From assembly GCA_014382345.1 (NCBI GenBank), contig JACNJX010000019.1, positions 1 through 39,928 of the forward strand: DNA of 39,928 nucleotides, given 5' to 3'. A program made the translations under genes and the position numbers. The DNA comes from Alphaproteobacteria bacterium. Its GTDB lineage: Bacteria > Pseudomonadota > Alphaproteobacteria > Rhodospirillales > Casp-alpha2. The notes beneath the pieces are model-generated. The model was not told where the DNA came from and searched no databases. It saw nothing but the letters and a program-made list of their open reading frames with translations. Below are positions 1 to 8,787 of this stretch, one piece after another (within the stretch, counting starts at the first letter, position 1; the number at the start of each line of letters is the position of its first letter).

Positions 1-518
<518 letters not shown>

Positions 519-520
519 GC

Positions 521-540
521 CGGCTCCCTTTAGGGAACCG
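521..540 (+). terminator. Hairpin after hemB, possible terminator
   Basis: CGGCTCCC-TTTA-GGGAACCG forms an 8-bp stem with one C/A mismatch, starting 3 nt after the hemB stop. There is no adjacent T-run on the plus strand, so it may be a processing or weak bidirectional terminator between hemB and the convergent CheW-domain gene. Confidence 0.3.
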
Positions 541-562
541 CCAAAACTATCTAAAAAATTTT

Positions 563-593
563 GAAAACCGGGGAAAAACCGGGAAAATCCGGG
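563..593. repeat. Three imperfect tandem copies of AAAACCGGG
   Basis: Three roughly 10-nt units, AAAACCGGG, AAAAACCGGG and AAAATCCGGG, lie head to tail between the hemB hairpin and the stop codon of the CheW-domain gene. Read on the minus strand they are CCGG units separated by T-runs, followed by TTTTCAAAATTTTTT, so they may help end transcription of the CheW-domain gene. Function is unproven. Confidence 0.4.
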
Positions 594-1100
594 TTATCTT
601 TCGCCTAGGTCCAACAGGCTGTCGATATCGAGAACCACCATCAACTTCTCATCCAGGCGGAAAACGCCGTTGGCGAATTCCCGCCACTTGGGATCGAGCG
701 TGCCGGGGTTTTTTTCATAGAGCTTGGTCGATAATCCGGTGACGTCGCCGATCTCATCCACCAATAACGTATAGAGGTCGTTATGCTGCTCGACGGTGAC
801 GGCCATGCTATCGCCTTTGTCTTTCCTGGGCGGCATGCCGAGGCGCACCCGGACATCGATAACGGTGACGATGCGGCCGCGCAGGTTGATGGAGCCGCGG
901 ACTTCGTCGGGCGCAAGCGGGATCGGCGCGATTCGGTCCGGCGTCAGGATATCCTGCACCCGGAGCACCGGAATGCCGAACATCTGGTCGCCGATGGTGA
1001 AGGTGACATAATCCTCAAGGTCTTCGCCCGGATGGGTGGTCAAATTCTGGTGTTCGTCTGCCACGATTTCTGGTTCCAGTTCTGTAAGGGCTTCGGTCAT
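594..1100 (-). CDS. CheW-domain chemotaxis coupling protein
   Basis: A 168-aa single-domain CheW-like protein, expected to bridge chemoreceptors and a CheA kinase at the inner face of the membrane. After an acidic N-terminal stretch of about 28 residues, the CheW fold begins at YVTFTIGDQMFGIPV. The hallmark GSINLRGRIVTVIDVR segment follows, then the second half with TLLVDEIGDV. The ATG at 1100 is chosen because a GGGAGG ribosome site (1107-1112) sits just upstream; an in-frame TTG at 1115 would overlap that site. No cheA, cheY or receptor gene lies next to it, so it is an orphan coupling protein here, although motA and motB lie about 7 kb away. It could serve a chemosensory array other than the flagellar one. 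Confidence 0.9.
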   Translation of the reverse strand: MTEALTELEPEIVADEHQNLTTHPGEDLEDYVTFTIGDQMFGIPVLRVQDILTPDRIAPIPLAPDEVRGSINLRGRIVTVIDVRVRLGMPPRKDKGDSMAVTVEQHNDLYTLLVDEIGDVTGLSTKLYEKNPGTLDPKWREFANGVFRLDEKLMVVLDIDSLLDLGER

Positions 1101-1290
1101 TAGGGCCTCCCGCAATCAATTAACGTCCGGAAACGTTTTTTCAATCCCGTGCTTGCAAACCGGCGTCTCCCCGGAGGGGAAAACCGCTTCTACGGTACGG
1201 ACCCTAACCATAAAATGTTTCGCCAGTATGTCTGAAATGCTTCCACTTGTGACACTAAAGTAAGTTTCTTTGTCCTGGTACTATCAGGCC

Positions 1291-2508
1291 TCAAACCACG
1301 CCGCGTTCCCGTAAACCCTCAATTTCTCCGACATCCAGGCCGAGAAGTTCCCGCAGGACCTCGTCCGTATGTGCGCCAAGGACCGGCGGAGCGTACCGGT
1401 ACTCCGGATTGGTTTTGGACATCCGGATGGGACTTCCGATCAAATGCACAGGTGCGCCACCGGCCGCCGGATGGGGCATTTCCAGTTCCATGCCGCGGGC
1501 TTGTACCTGCGGGTCGTTGAAGACCTGCTCAAGGGTGTTGATGGGGCCGCAGGTCACGTTGACCTTTTCCAGGCCTTCAAGCCAGTGCCGGGTCGGTTTT
1601 TCGGAAATCACGGCCTGAAGTTTGTCGACCAATTCCTTGCGGTTACGGACGCGCTGTTCGTTGGTCTTGTAATTTTCGTCCTCCGCCAGTTCCGAAATTC
1701 CCGCGAATGCGCAAAAACGCTGGTATTGCGCGTCATTGGCCGCGGCTAGGACCATATCGCCGTCGGCGGTGGCGAAGGCCTGATAGGGAACGATATTGGG
1801 GTGTGCGTTGCCCAGACGTCCCGGCGTTTCCCCGGTCGACAGGTAATTCGCCCCCATGATCGACAGCGTCGCCGTCATGGTGTCCAGCATGCCGATATCG
1901 AGGTGTTGTCCCTCGCCGGTTTTTTCCCGGTGCCGGAGCGCCGCGTTGATGGCGACGGAGGCATACATGCCGGCCATCAGGTCGGCGATGGGAATACCGG
2001 CTTTTTGAGGTTCTCCATCGGGATCGCCGGTGATGCTCATGAACCCGCCCATGGCCTGGATCAGGACGTCATATCCGGGACGTTCGGCATAGGGACCGGT
2101 ATGACCGAAACCGGTGATCGAACAATAGACCAGGCTCGGGTTTTCATCCTTCAACTGGTCAAAAGACAAGCCGTATTTTGCAAGACCGCCGAATTTGAAG
2201 TTTTCCACCAGAACGTCCGACTGCGCGATCAGCCGCTTGGCCAGATCTTGGCCTTCCGCATCGGCGATGTTGAGCGTGATCGAACGTTTGTTGCGGTTGG
2301 CGCTGCAGAAATAGGCGCTTTCGGCGGTGTCGTTGCCGTTGTCGTCCTTGATGAAGGGGGGCGCGAACCGGCGCGTGTCGTCGCCCGCGCCGGTTTGTTC
2401 AACCTTGATGATGTCGGCGCCCAGGTCGCCGAGAATTTGGGTGCAAGTGGGGCCGGCGAGAATTCGCGTCAGGTCGAAGACCCTCAAGCCGTGCAAAGGA
2501 CCAGTCAT
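1291..2508 (-). CDS. CaiB/BaiF family (class III) CoA-transferase
   Basis: A 405-aa class III CoA-transferase, the normal length for the family. These cytosolic enzymes move CoA between carboxylic acids through an aspartyl-CoA thioester. The N-terminus (LHGLRVFDLTRILAGP) and the GDLGADIIKVE block bind CoA. NRNKRSITLN, LVENFKFG and GFGHTGPYAERPGYD are family signatures. The catalytic aspartate is predicted to be D176 in IADLMAG. The C-terminal part has the usual GAHTDEVL near the end. The acid substrate cannot be read from the sequence; formyl, succinyl, glutaryl and hydroxymethylglutaryl donors or acceptors all occur in close relatives. It is a single gene, divergent from the penicillin acylase, with an AT-rich 200-bp region between them. 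The ATG at 2508 has only a weak ribosome site. Confidence 0.93.
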   Translation of the reverse strand: MTGPLHGLRVFDLTRILAGPTCTQILGDLGADIIKVEQTGAGDDTRRFAPPFIKDDNGNDTAESAYFCSANRNKRSITLNIADAEGQDLAKRLIAQSDVLVENFKFGGLAKYGLSFDQLKDENPSLVYCSITGFGHTGPYAERPGYDVLIQAMGGFMSITGDPDGEPQKAGIPIADLMAGMYASVAINAALRHREKTGEGQHLDIGMLDTMTATLSIMGANYLSTGETPGRLGNAHPNIVPYQAFATADGDMVLAAANDAQYQRFCAFAGISELAEDENYKTNEQRVRNRKELVDKLQAVISEKPTRHWLEGLEKVNVTCGPINTLEQVFNDPQVQARGMELEMPHPAAGGAPVHLIGSPIRMSKTNPEYRYAPPVLGAHTDEVLRELLGLDVGEIEGLRERGVV

Positions 2509-2651
2509 CGGTGTAAAAGCCTTATTTATTGTCGTGAGTTATTGTTCTGGATTTAAGTGAAAGCATATCCGAGTACGCTCCCACTTGTACTGGTCTCCCT
2601 TATAAAGGAACAATGACAAGGGCGGCAACAGCATCCTTGATGCCGGGACCC

Positions 2652-2678
2652 TTCGGTCACGAACGTTCGATATATAGT
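2652..2678 (+). promoter_or_regulatory. Weak candidate promoter for the penicillin acylase gene
   Basis: TTCGGT (2652-2657) and TATAGT (2673-2678) lie 15 bp apart in an AT-rich divergent intergenic region, about 30 bp before the start codon. The spacing is short and the -35 poor, so this is only a guess at the promoter. Confidence 0.2.
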
Positions 2679-2708
2679 GTGCTGATGTAAGATGAACAGG
2701 GACTTCGA

Positions 2709-5117
2709 ATGAAGCGTTTTTTTCTGTACTCCATTTTGGCACTGGTCCTGATCGGGGCATTGGCTGTCGGCGGGGCTGGGGCCTGGCTGTTTTCCACCCT
2801 TCCCGATGTTGACGGGGTGGTCGAGGTGCCGGTTCTGGAAAACCCGGTTGAGATCATGCGCGATGAGGCCGGTGTCCCGCATATTTTCGCCAAATCCAGC
2901 CGCGATGCCTATTTCGCCCTTGGCTACGCCCATGCCCAGGACCGCTTCTGGCAGATGGAAGTCATGCGCCGTTTCGGGGCCGGGCGGCTGTCGGAAATTT
3001 TCGGCGAGCTGGGGCTGGCGTCCGATAAGTGGATGCGGACCCTGAACCTGTACGGGCTGGCCGAACAGAAGGCCCAGCAACTGCCGCCGGCGACCCGCCA
3101 GGCGCTGAGTATTTACGCCGCCGGCGTCAATGCCAGGATACAAAAAAGCCAAAGCCTGCCATGGGGCGTCCCGGCGCCGGAATTCGCTCTGTTCCAATTC
3201 AAGCCCGAGCCATGGAAACCCGCCGACTCGCTTGTCTGGGGTAAGATCATGGCGATGTGGCTGGGCCAAAACTGGCGCGATGAGCTTTTGCGCGCCCGCC
3301 TCGCCCGCAAGCTTAGTCCCAAGCAAGTTGGCGAACTGTGGCCGGTTTATCCGGACGGAATGCCCCGCACGATCGAGAAAACCCTGAATAAATCCGCTCA
3401 CCTGATTGAAGGTCTGGATCTTAAAAAAATCGCCGGACTTTTTCCCTTGCCCACAGGCCTGCCCCGAGGCGCGTCCAATGCCTGGGCGGTGGCCAACAAA
3501 CACACCCTCACCCGGGGCGCGATTATGGCCAATGATCCGCACCTGGGCTTCGTCGCGCCGGTCCTGTGGTACATGGCGCGCATCGAGGCGCCTGACCTGA
3601 CCGTCTCCGGCGCCACTGTGCCCGGCCTGCCGTTTACCGTTCTCGGCCACAACGGGCAGATCGCCTGGGGTATGACCAGCACCCAAAGCGACCTGACGGA
3701 CCTGTTCGTCGAACAGCTCGATGAAACCGGCAAGAAATACAAAACCCCAGGCGGCTGGGAGGATTTTGAAACCCGCACCGAAACCATCGCCATCAAGGGT
3801 GGTCGCAGCGAAACCATCACCGTTCGGGAATCCCGCCATGGTCCGGTGATATCGGACATTCTGGACAAGGCCGCTCAAAGCGCCGGGAAAAATGCCGTGA
3901 TCGCCTTGTCGGCGACCTATCTGGAAAATGACGACCGCTCGGCGGATACCTTTTTCCACATCAACCGGGCGAAAAACTGGGATCAGTTCGTGGCCGCCCT
4001 GAAAGATTTTCAGGGACCGCAGAGCAATTTCGTGTTTGCCGATAAAACCGGCGACATCGGATTCATGGCGCCGGGTCTGGTGCCTATCCGCAAAGGGGGC
4101 TGGGGTCTTGTTCCCAGTCCTGGCTGGGACGGGATGACGGACTGGAAGGGATATGTGCCCTTCGACGAGTTGCCGAAGGTGCACAATCCGGAAAATGGAT
4201 GGATCATCAATTCCAACAACCCCGTCGTTGACGAAAGCTACCCGTATCACCTTTCCTTCGATTGGTCTCCCGGATACCGGGCCAAGCGTATTGCCGACCG
4301 CATCGGCGAAAAGGGCCAATCCGTTCACGGGACGGCCAGGATTCAACAGGATTTTGTCTCGGGCATGGCACTGCATATGCTGCCCCTGATGCGCGATATC
4401 GAACCTGTCGATGAGGCCAGCCGCCGGGCCTTGACCATGTTGGAAAAATGGAAGGGGCAAATGTCGCGCCAGCGCGCGGAGCCGTTGATTTTCTCGGCCT
4501 GGATTCTGGAATTGAACCGGGCCATTTACGCCGATGAGCTGGGGGACTTGTTCGAGGATTATCTGACTCTCAGGCCGCAGTTCCTGCATTCCGTCCTGAC
4601 TCGGCACCAGAAATGGTGCGACAACGTCAACACTCCCGAGCCGGAAGACTGTCATGACCGCATCCGCCATGCCTTGAAACAGGCGCTGGACGGCCTCAAG
4701 AAAAAATTTGGCGAAGACATGGCGGCTTGGCACTGGGGGGATGTCCACCGTGCGCGGTTTCCCCACAAGGTTCTGTCAAACGTGCCTTTTCTCAGGCGGT
4801 TCGTAGATATGGAAATCCCATCCGACGGTGGCAATTACACCGTTAACCGGGGGGCGAGCCATGTGAATAACGCGAAAGGCCCGTTCGACAATATTCATGG
4901 TCCGGGCTTTCGCGCCATCTATGACCTGGAGGATTTACGCCGTTCGCGTTTTATGATCGCCACCGGACAGTCCGGCAACCCGGTTTCTGGCCATTATCGG
5001 GATTTGTTGCCGGACTGGCGCGATGGCTTGTACCGCCGCTTGGGACAGGCCAGGGTCGCCTTGAAAAACAGTGCGCTACACACACTGGTACTGACGCCGT
5101 CGTCCCAGGCTAAATAA
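2709..5117 (+). CDS. Penicillin acylase family (S45) Ntn-hydrolase, membrane-anchored
   Basis: An 802-aa penicillin amidase family precursor. Residues 5-27 are hydrophobic and form a signal anchor or signal peptide, so the enzyme acts in the periplasm. The alpha part has MRDEAGVPHIFAKS (50-63) and LGYAHAQDRFWQME (71-84), both family landmarks. The predicted autocatalytic cut is just before S256 in GASNAWAV, which becomes the N-terminal nucleophile of the beta subunit. NDPHLGF and HNGQIAWGMT follow as expected. The family cleaves amide bonds of penicillins, cephalosporins, acyl-homoserine lactones or other N-acyl compounds; the substrate cannot be told here, and quorum-signal degradation is one option. 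The ATG at 2709 is preceded by AGGGA. The threonine ammonia-lyase starts 34 nt downstream, so co-transcription is possible. Confidence 0.93.
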   Translation: MKRFFLYSILALVLIGALAVGGAGAWLFSTLPDVDGVVEVPVLENPVEIMRDEAGVPHIFAKSSRDAYFALGYAHAQDRFWQMEVMRRFGAGRLSEIFGELGLASDKWMRTLNLYGLAEQKAQQLPPATRQALSIYAAGVNARIQKSQSLPWGVPAPEFALFQFKPEPWKPADSLVWGKIMAMWLGQNWRDELLRARLARKLSPKQVGELWPVYPDGMPRTIEKTLNKSAHLIEGLDLKKIAGLFPLPTGLPRGASNAWAVANKHTLTRGAIMANDPHLGFVAPVLWYMARIEAPDLTVSGATVPGLPFTVLGHNGQIAWGMTSTQSDLTDLFVEQLDETGKKYKTPGGWEDFETRTETIAIKGGRSETITVRESRHGPVISDILDKAAQSAGKNAVIALSATYLENDDRSADTFFHINRAKNWDQFVAALKDFQGPQSNFVFADKTGDIGFMAPGLVPIRKGGWGLVPSPGWDGMTDWKGYVPFDELPKVHNPENGWIINSNNPVVDESYPYHLSFDWSPGYRAKRIADRIGEKGQSVHGTARIQQDFVSGMALHMLPLMRDIEPVDEASRRALTMLEKWKGQMSRQRAEPLIFSAWILELNRAIYADELGDLFEDYLTLRPQFLHSVLTRHQKWCDNVNTPEPEDCHDRIRHALKQALDGLKKKFGEDMAAWHWGDVHRARFPHKVLSNVPFLRRFVDMEIPSDGGNYTVNRGASHVNNAKGPFDNIHGPGFRAIYDLEDLRRSRFMIATGQSGNPVSGHYRDLLPDWRDGLYRRLGQARVALKNSALHTLVLTPSSQAK

Positions 5118-5151
5118 TTTTGACCCTGTAACCCCGCAGAGAGGACAAGGC

Positions 5152-6405
5152 ATGCCCGTAACCATTGACGCTATCAGGGACGCCGCCCGGCAACTGGAAG
5201 GACGCGTTGTCCGCACACCGAGTCTGCCGTCCCCTGCCCTGTCGGAGCGGTGCGGCGCCGAGATCGTCTTGAAGCTGGAAAACCTCCAGGTCACCGGGTC
5301 GTTCAAGTCCCGCGGCGCCTACATCAAACTGGCAGGACTGGCCGACGAAGAGAAAAAGGCCGGCGTCGTCGCCGCGTCCGCCGGTAATCACGCCCAGGGG
5401 GTTGCCTATCACGCCAGAAACCTCGGTATTCCGGCGACCATCTATATGCCCGAAGGGACGCCGTTCACCAAGGTCGGCCGCACCGAAGCGCTGGGCGCGA
5501 AGGTCGTGTTGTCCGGCTCAGGACTGGCCGAAGCCCGTGAAACCGCCATGCAGCAATGCGAGTCCGAAGGCCAGGTCTTCGTCCATCCCTATGACGACCC
5601 CGAGATTATCGCCGGACAGGGCACCGTGGGGCTGGAATTCCTGATCGACGTTCCCGACCTTGAGGTTCTGGTGGTCCCCATCGGCGGCGGCGGACTGTTG
5701 GCGGGAAGCGCGGTGGCGGCCAAGGCGCTGAACCCCGATATCGAAATCATCGGTGTCGAAGCGGCCTTGTTTCCGTCCATGTCCGAGGCGCTTGGGAAGA
5801 TTTCCGGTGCTCCGGACCAGAAAGCCGGAACGACCGGACAAACCCCGGGCCAGACAATCGCCGAAGGCATCGCGGTCAAGGTGCCGGGGAAATTGACCAA
5901 ACCGGTGATCGAAGATTTGGTTTCCGACATTGTCCTGGCCGATGAAACATCCCTTGAACTGGCGGTGCAGACCTACCTGGAAGACCAGCGTATCGTCACA
6001 GAAGGCGCTGGCGCCGCTTCGCTGGCGGCAGTGCTTAATCAGCCGGAGCGGTTCTCGGGAAGGAAAACCGGTCTGGTAGTGTCCGGCGGCAACATGGATG
6101 CCCGGCTTTTATCGTCGATCCTAATGCGCGGGCTGGTCCGCGAAGGCCGCATGGTGCGCCTGCGCATCGAAATCACCGATACGCCGGGGGCGTTGTCCAG
6201 GGTTTCTGGTTTGATCGGCAAACATGGCGGCAACATCATCGAAATTTATCACCAGCGGCTGTTCTATGACATTCCGGTCAAGCAGACGGAAGTCGACGTG
6301 GTACTGGAAACCGTCGATGCCAACCATGTTCAGGAAATCATGAAAGCCCTGATCGAAGACGGTTTCCCGGCGCGTCTTATGGGAGCGACCTCGCTCGAAT
6401 CCTGA
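5152..6405 (+). CDS. ilvA: Threonine ammonia-lyase (threonine dehydratase), medium form with ACT domain
   Basis: A 417-aa PLP enzyme that deaminates threonine to 2-oxobutyrate, the entry to isoleucine synthesis or threonine breakdown. The fold-type-II catalytic domain spans about 1-320. It has the PLP lysine K52 in GSFKSRGA, the substrate loop SAGNHAQG (76-83) and the phosphate-binding GGGG loop (178-181). One ACT domain (about 333-410, LRIEITDTPGALSRVSGLI) makes this the medium form, shorter than the two-ACT biosynthetic enzyme of E. coli. The ACT domain suggests allosteric control by an amino acid. A purine-rich ribosome site (GAGAGGA) precedes the ATG. The stop lies 4 nt from the convergent methyltransferase stop, with no room for a separate terminator. 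Serine dehydratase activity is possible as a side reaction. Confidence 0.94.
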   Translation: MPVTIDAIRDAARQLEGRVVRTPSLPSPALSERCGAEIVLKLENLQVTGSFKSRGAYIKLAGLADEEKKAGVVAASAGNHAQGVAYHARNLGIPATIYMPEGTPFTKVGRTEALGAKVVLSGSGLAEARETAMQQCESEGQVFVHPYDDPEIIAGQGTVGLEFLIDVPDLEVLVVPIGGGGLLAGSAVAAKALNPDIEIIGVEAALFPSMSEALGKISGAPDQKAGTTGQTPGQTIAEGIAVKVPGKLTKPVIEDLVSDIVLADETSLELAVQTYLEDQRIVTEGAGAASLAAVLNQPERFSGRKTGLVVSGGNMDARLLSSILMRGLVREGRMVRLRIEITDTPGALSRVSGLIGKHGGNIIEIYHQRLFYDIPVKQTEVDVVLETVDANHVQEIMKALIEDGFPARLMGATSLES

Positions 6406-6409
6406 AACC

Positions 6410-7204
6410 TTACATGTGCCAGAGATGCAGCTTCGTCTGCCGGGCGTCGGAAACCTCGATAATACTGTCGGCGGAATGGCCAGGTACTTCGAAACTGTTT
6501 GAGATCAGCAGGCTGCCCGGTTTCATTTCTCTCCGCGCCTTTTCATAAAGCTCCGGCATCGGCACTGGAGACAGGAAGCAATATACGAAATCAAAATCCC
6601 CAAGATTCCGTTGCCAGAAATCGGAAGGCAGAATTTCCACGTTTGCCGAACCGGCGAGACGCCAACGCAGCCAGGACGCCAGAAACAATAGCGGCGCACT
6701 TTCCAGTCCGCTGAAACGGCCTTCGGGTTTAAGCCGGGACAGGGCCAGAACCGGCCCCCCCAATCCGCACCCCAGGTCGGCGAAGCGGAAGGGCCCATCG
6801 TCCGGCAGCAAGCCCGCCAAGGCTGTTTTCGTTGCGGTATTGCTCAGATATAGCGGAACACCACCCCGGAAGCTGTTCCAGAATACCAGCACGCTTGCCG
6901 CAAAAGCCGCCAGAAAAACCCAGCCTGGGATTCGCCACGCCAGGGTCAGGGCGACGGCAAATGGAAACGCCAGTTGAATGGGAATCCACCAGCCGGCCAA
7001 GCCAAGTCGCCGCCCCGAAACGGCGGCCACGGCCGCGTGCACCGCCAACACCGCCGGCAATGGCGGTTGCCATCCCGCCGTCCGTGACAAAGCCAGCGCG
7101 CCTCCGAACGCCACAAGCCCGCCAATGGCCTGGCATCCGAGCGCAATGATCAAAGGCAATCGCCAGGGGGAACCGGCCGGTCCCAAAGTGTGGTGCTTAG
7201 TCAT
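6410..7204 (-). CDS. Membrane-anchored class I SAM-dependent methyltransferase
   Basis: A 264-aa protein with two parts. Residues 15-108 hold three or four hydrophobic segments (about 17-40, 49-63, 74-90, 94-108), which place it in the inner membrane. The C-terminal part is a Rossmann methyltransferase with SAM motif I FADLGCGLGG (141-150). An acidic residue follows in FSGLESAPLL, and DFDFVYCF lies at the motif-II position. NSFRGGVPLYLSN sits between the two parts. The substrate is unknown. The start codon lies inside the end of the flavin reductase gene (8-nt overlap), so translation is probably coupled. The pairing could mean a shared redox or quinone-like substrate, but that is inference. 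No assigned family is recognised beyond the methyltransferase fold. Confidence 0.85.
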   Translation of the reverse strand: MTKHHTLGPAGSPWRLPLIIALGCQAIGGLVAFGGALALSRTAGWQPPLPAVLAVHAAVAAVSGRRLGLAGWWIPIQLAFPFAVALTLAWRIPGWVFLAAFAASVLVFWNSFRGGVPLYLSNTATKTALAGLLPDDGPFRFADLGCGLGGPVLALSRLKPEGRFSGLESAPLLFLASWLRWRLAGSANVEILPSDFWQRNLGDFDFVYCFLSPVPMPELYEKARREMKPGSLLISNSFEVPGHSADSIIEVSDARQTKLHLWHM

Positions 7205-7691
7205 CCCCGAGGCGCGCGTAGGCGCTCCGGTAATACAGCAGAGGCCGTCCTTGGTCGGCCAGTCCGATCAGTTCGACCCGGCCCAGAAGAATTACGTGAT
7301 CGCCGCCTTCATAAACCTCAGTGCGGCGGCACTCCAAGTTGGCCAGACAACCGGGAAGGATCGGGCAGCCGCTGTCCCAGGTATCGAAACTTTGGTCTTT
7401 GAACTTGTGCTCCTGTGGTCCGGCAAACATATCGGACAGATTGCGCTGGCTTTCGTCCAGAATGTTGATGGCGAAATGCGTGCCTTCCGTAAAGGCCCCC
7501 AGACAGCCGGTGTCGTTGTCGAGGCAGACAAGCACCAACGGCGGCTCCAAAGACACGGATGTAAAGGCATTGGCGGTTACGCCGACGGGGATGCCGCCGG
7601 GCGCGGCATCGTCCGTGACGCCGGGGACAACGGGCACGCCGGGGGCCAAACGGCTTAGGGCATTCCTGAATTTTTTCGAATCGAAGGACAC
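7197..7691 (-). CDS. Flavin reductase-like (HpaC/FMN-binding split barrel) protein
   Basis: A 164-aa flavin-reductase-domain protein. Relatives reduce FMN or FAD with NAD(P)H and pass reduced flavin to a partner monooxygenase in the cytosol. Family landmarks are FRNALSRLAPGVPVV near the start, the flavin-binding TANAFTSVSLEPPLVLVCLDN, HFAINIL and GDHVILLGRVE near the end. The GTG at 7691 (VSFDSKKF) is chosen because homologues begin at this point. A longer frame to a TTG at 7799 would run straight through an intrinsic terminator and has no ribosome site. The leader terminator (7708-7729) suggests conditional expression. No monooxygenase gene is adjacent; the coupled methyltransferase follows. 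Confidence 0.88.
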   Translation of the reverse strand: MSFDSKKFRNALSRLAPGVPVVPGVTDDAAPGGIPVGVTANAFTSVSLEPPLVLVCLDNDTGCLGAFTEGTHFAINILDESQRNLSDMFAGPQEHKFKDQSFDTWDSGCPILPGCLANLECRRTEVYEGGDHVILLGRVELIGLADQGRPLLYYRSAYARLGDD

Positions 7692-7707
7692 CGCAACAGA
7701 ACCTGTC

Positions 7708-7729
7708 AAAAAAAATGGGGGAAACCCCC
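7708..7729 (-). terminator. Intrinsic terminator in the leader of the flavin reductase gene
   Basis: On the minus strand GGGGG-TTT-CCCCC is followed by A and eight T residues, a textbook intrinsic terminator. It ends only 17 nt before the GTG start of the flavin reductase. No minus-strand gene lies upstream (motA diverges), so it either attenuates the flavin reductase transcript or ends a short leader RNA starting around 7800-7835. Confidence 0.75.
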
Positions 7730-7805
7730 TCCCGAAACTTAGATAGCTTCCAGACGGATAGAAAGCAATTAGATCAACGTGGATTCCAATTTTCCACAAA
7801 GTAAA

Positions 7806-7835
7806 TTATTGTTCCCATTGGATTCACACTATAGC
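7806..7835 (+). promoter_or_regulatory. Candidate promoter upstream of motA
   Basis: TTATTG (7806-7811), an 18-bp spacer and TATAGC (7830-7835) lie about 70 bp before motA. The same AT-rich core reads TATAGT on the minus strand, so it may also serve the divergent flavin reductase leader. Imperfect inverted copies of GTGGATTCCAAT / ATTGGATTCAC flank it. Low certainty. Confidence 0.3.
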
Positions 7836-7902
7836 TTTTTGGCTAGTTGTTCCTTTCCCCCCATCAGGGTTTGGTGAACGGACTGAAAATTTGAGGATTT
7901 GA

Positions 7903-8757
7903 ATGTTATTCATCGTCGGTATTTTGGTTGTCATTGGGTCTGTGATCGGCGGGTATTCCGTCCACGGTGACGTTTCAGTACTGTGGCAGCCACTCGAATT
8001 CGTCATCATTTTCGGCGGCGCCTTCGGGGCCTTTCTGATTTCCAATCCCATGAAGGTGGTGAAGGGCTGCGGCAAGGCTATGGGCTTTGTCGTTAAGGGG
8101 CCGAAATACAATAAGGCGGCCTACGAAGAACTTCTGGGCGTGCTGTTTTCCGTTTTCAAGCTGGCTAAGACCAAGGGCGACCTGGCGCTGGAAACCCATG
8201 TGGAAGCGCCGGACGATAGCCCGTTGTTCTCCAATTTTCCGGGTTTCCAGAAAGACCATCATGCCGTTGAATTCCTGTGCGACTACCTGCGCATCCTGAC
8301 GCTCGGCGCGTCCAATCCGCACGAGATCGAGGCCGTCATGGAGGCGGAACTGGACCTACATCATGAGGAAGACGCAGCCGTTTCCGGCGCCGTTCTGTCC
8401 ATGGGAGACGCCATGCCGGCCTTGGGCATCGTCGCCGCCGTGCTCGGCGTTATTGTCACCATGAGCTCGATTACCGAGCCGCCGGAAATTCTCGGCGGGC
8501 TGATTGCCGCGGCCCTTGTCGGTACCTTTGCGGGAATTTTCCTGTCCTACGGTTTCGTCACGCCAATGGGCAAATCCATTGAAAGCGCCTTTGCCGCCGA
8601 TACCAGTTATTTGAACTGTATCAAGACCGCCATCATCGGGCACATGCAGGGCTATGCGCCTCAGATTTCCGTGGAATTCGCCCGCAAGACCCTGACCTCC
8701 GATGTCCGCCCCACCTTTGCCGAGGTCGAGGAGATGATTGGCAACCTGCCGACATGA
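7903..8757 (+). CDS. motA: Flagellar motor stator protein MotA
   Basis: A 284-aa MotA, the inner-membrane stator subunit that with MotB conducts ions and drives flagellar rotation. Four hydrophobic stretches are visible (about 1-20, 30-47, 170-190, 197-217). The conserved prolines in MPALGIVAAVLG (P172) and VTPMGK (P221) match the two essential prolines of E. coli MotA. The large cytoplasmic loop (50-165) carries the charged residues that touch FliG. GAFLISNP and the C-terminal SVEFARK match the family. GAGGA precedes the ATG. motB follows after 30 nt, so the two form an operon. Length fits the roughly 285-295 aa norm. The sequence does not decide whether protons or sodium drive it. Confidence 0.97.
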   Translation: MLFIVGILVVIGSVIGGYSVHGDVSVLWQPLEFVIIFGGAFGAFLISNPMKVVKGCGKAMGFVVKGPKYNKAAYEELLGVLFSVFKLAKTKGDLALETHVEAPDDSPLFSNFPGFQKDHHAVEFLCDYLRILTLGASNPHEIEAVMEAELDLHHEEDAAVSGAVLSMGDAMPALGIVAAVLGVIVTMSSITEPPEILGGLIAAALVGTFAGIFLSYGFVTPMGKSIESAFAADTSYLNCIKTAIIGHMQGYAPQISVEFARKTLTSDVRPTFAEVEEMIGNLPT

Positions 8758-8787
8758 CCCCTTCCTCCCGCCTGATGGATAAAAGGC

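Noticed and set aside
2553-4766. 737-codon open frame on the minus strand
   Set aside because: It lies antisense to the penicillin acylase gene, whose domains and ribosome site are clear. Its translation has no family features and is typical of a codon-bias shadow in GC-rich DNA.
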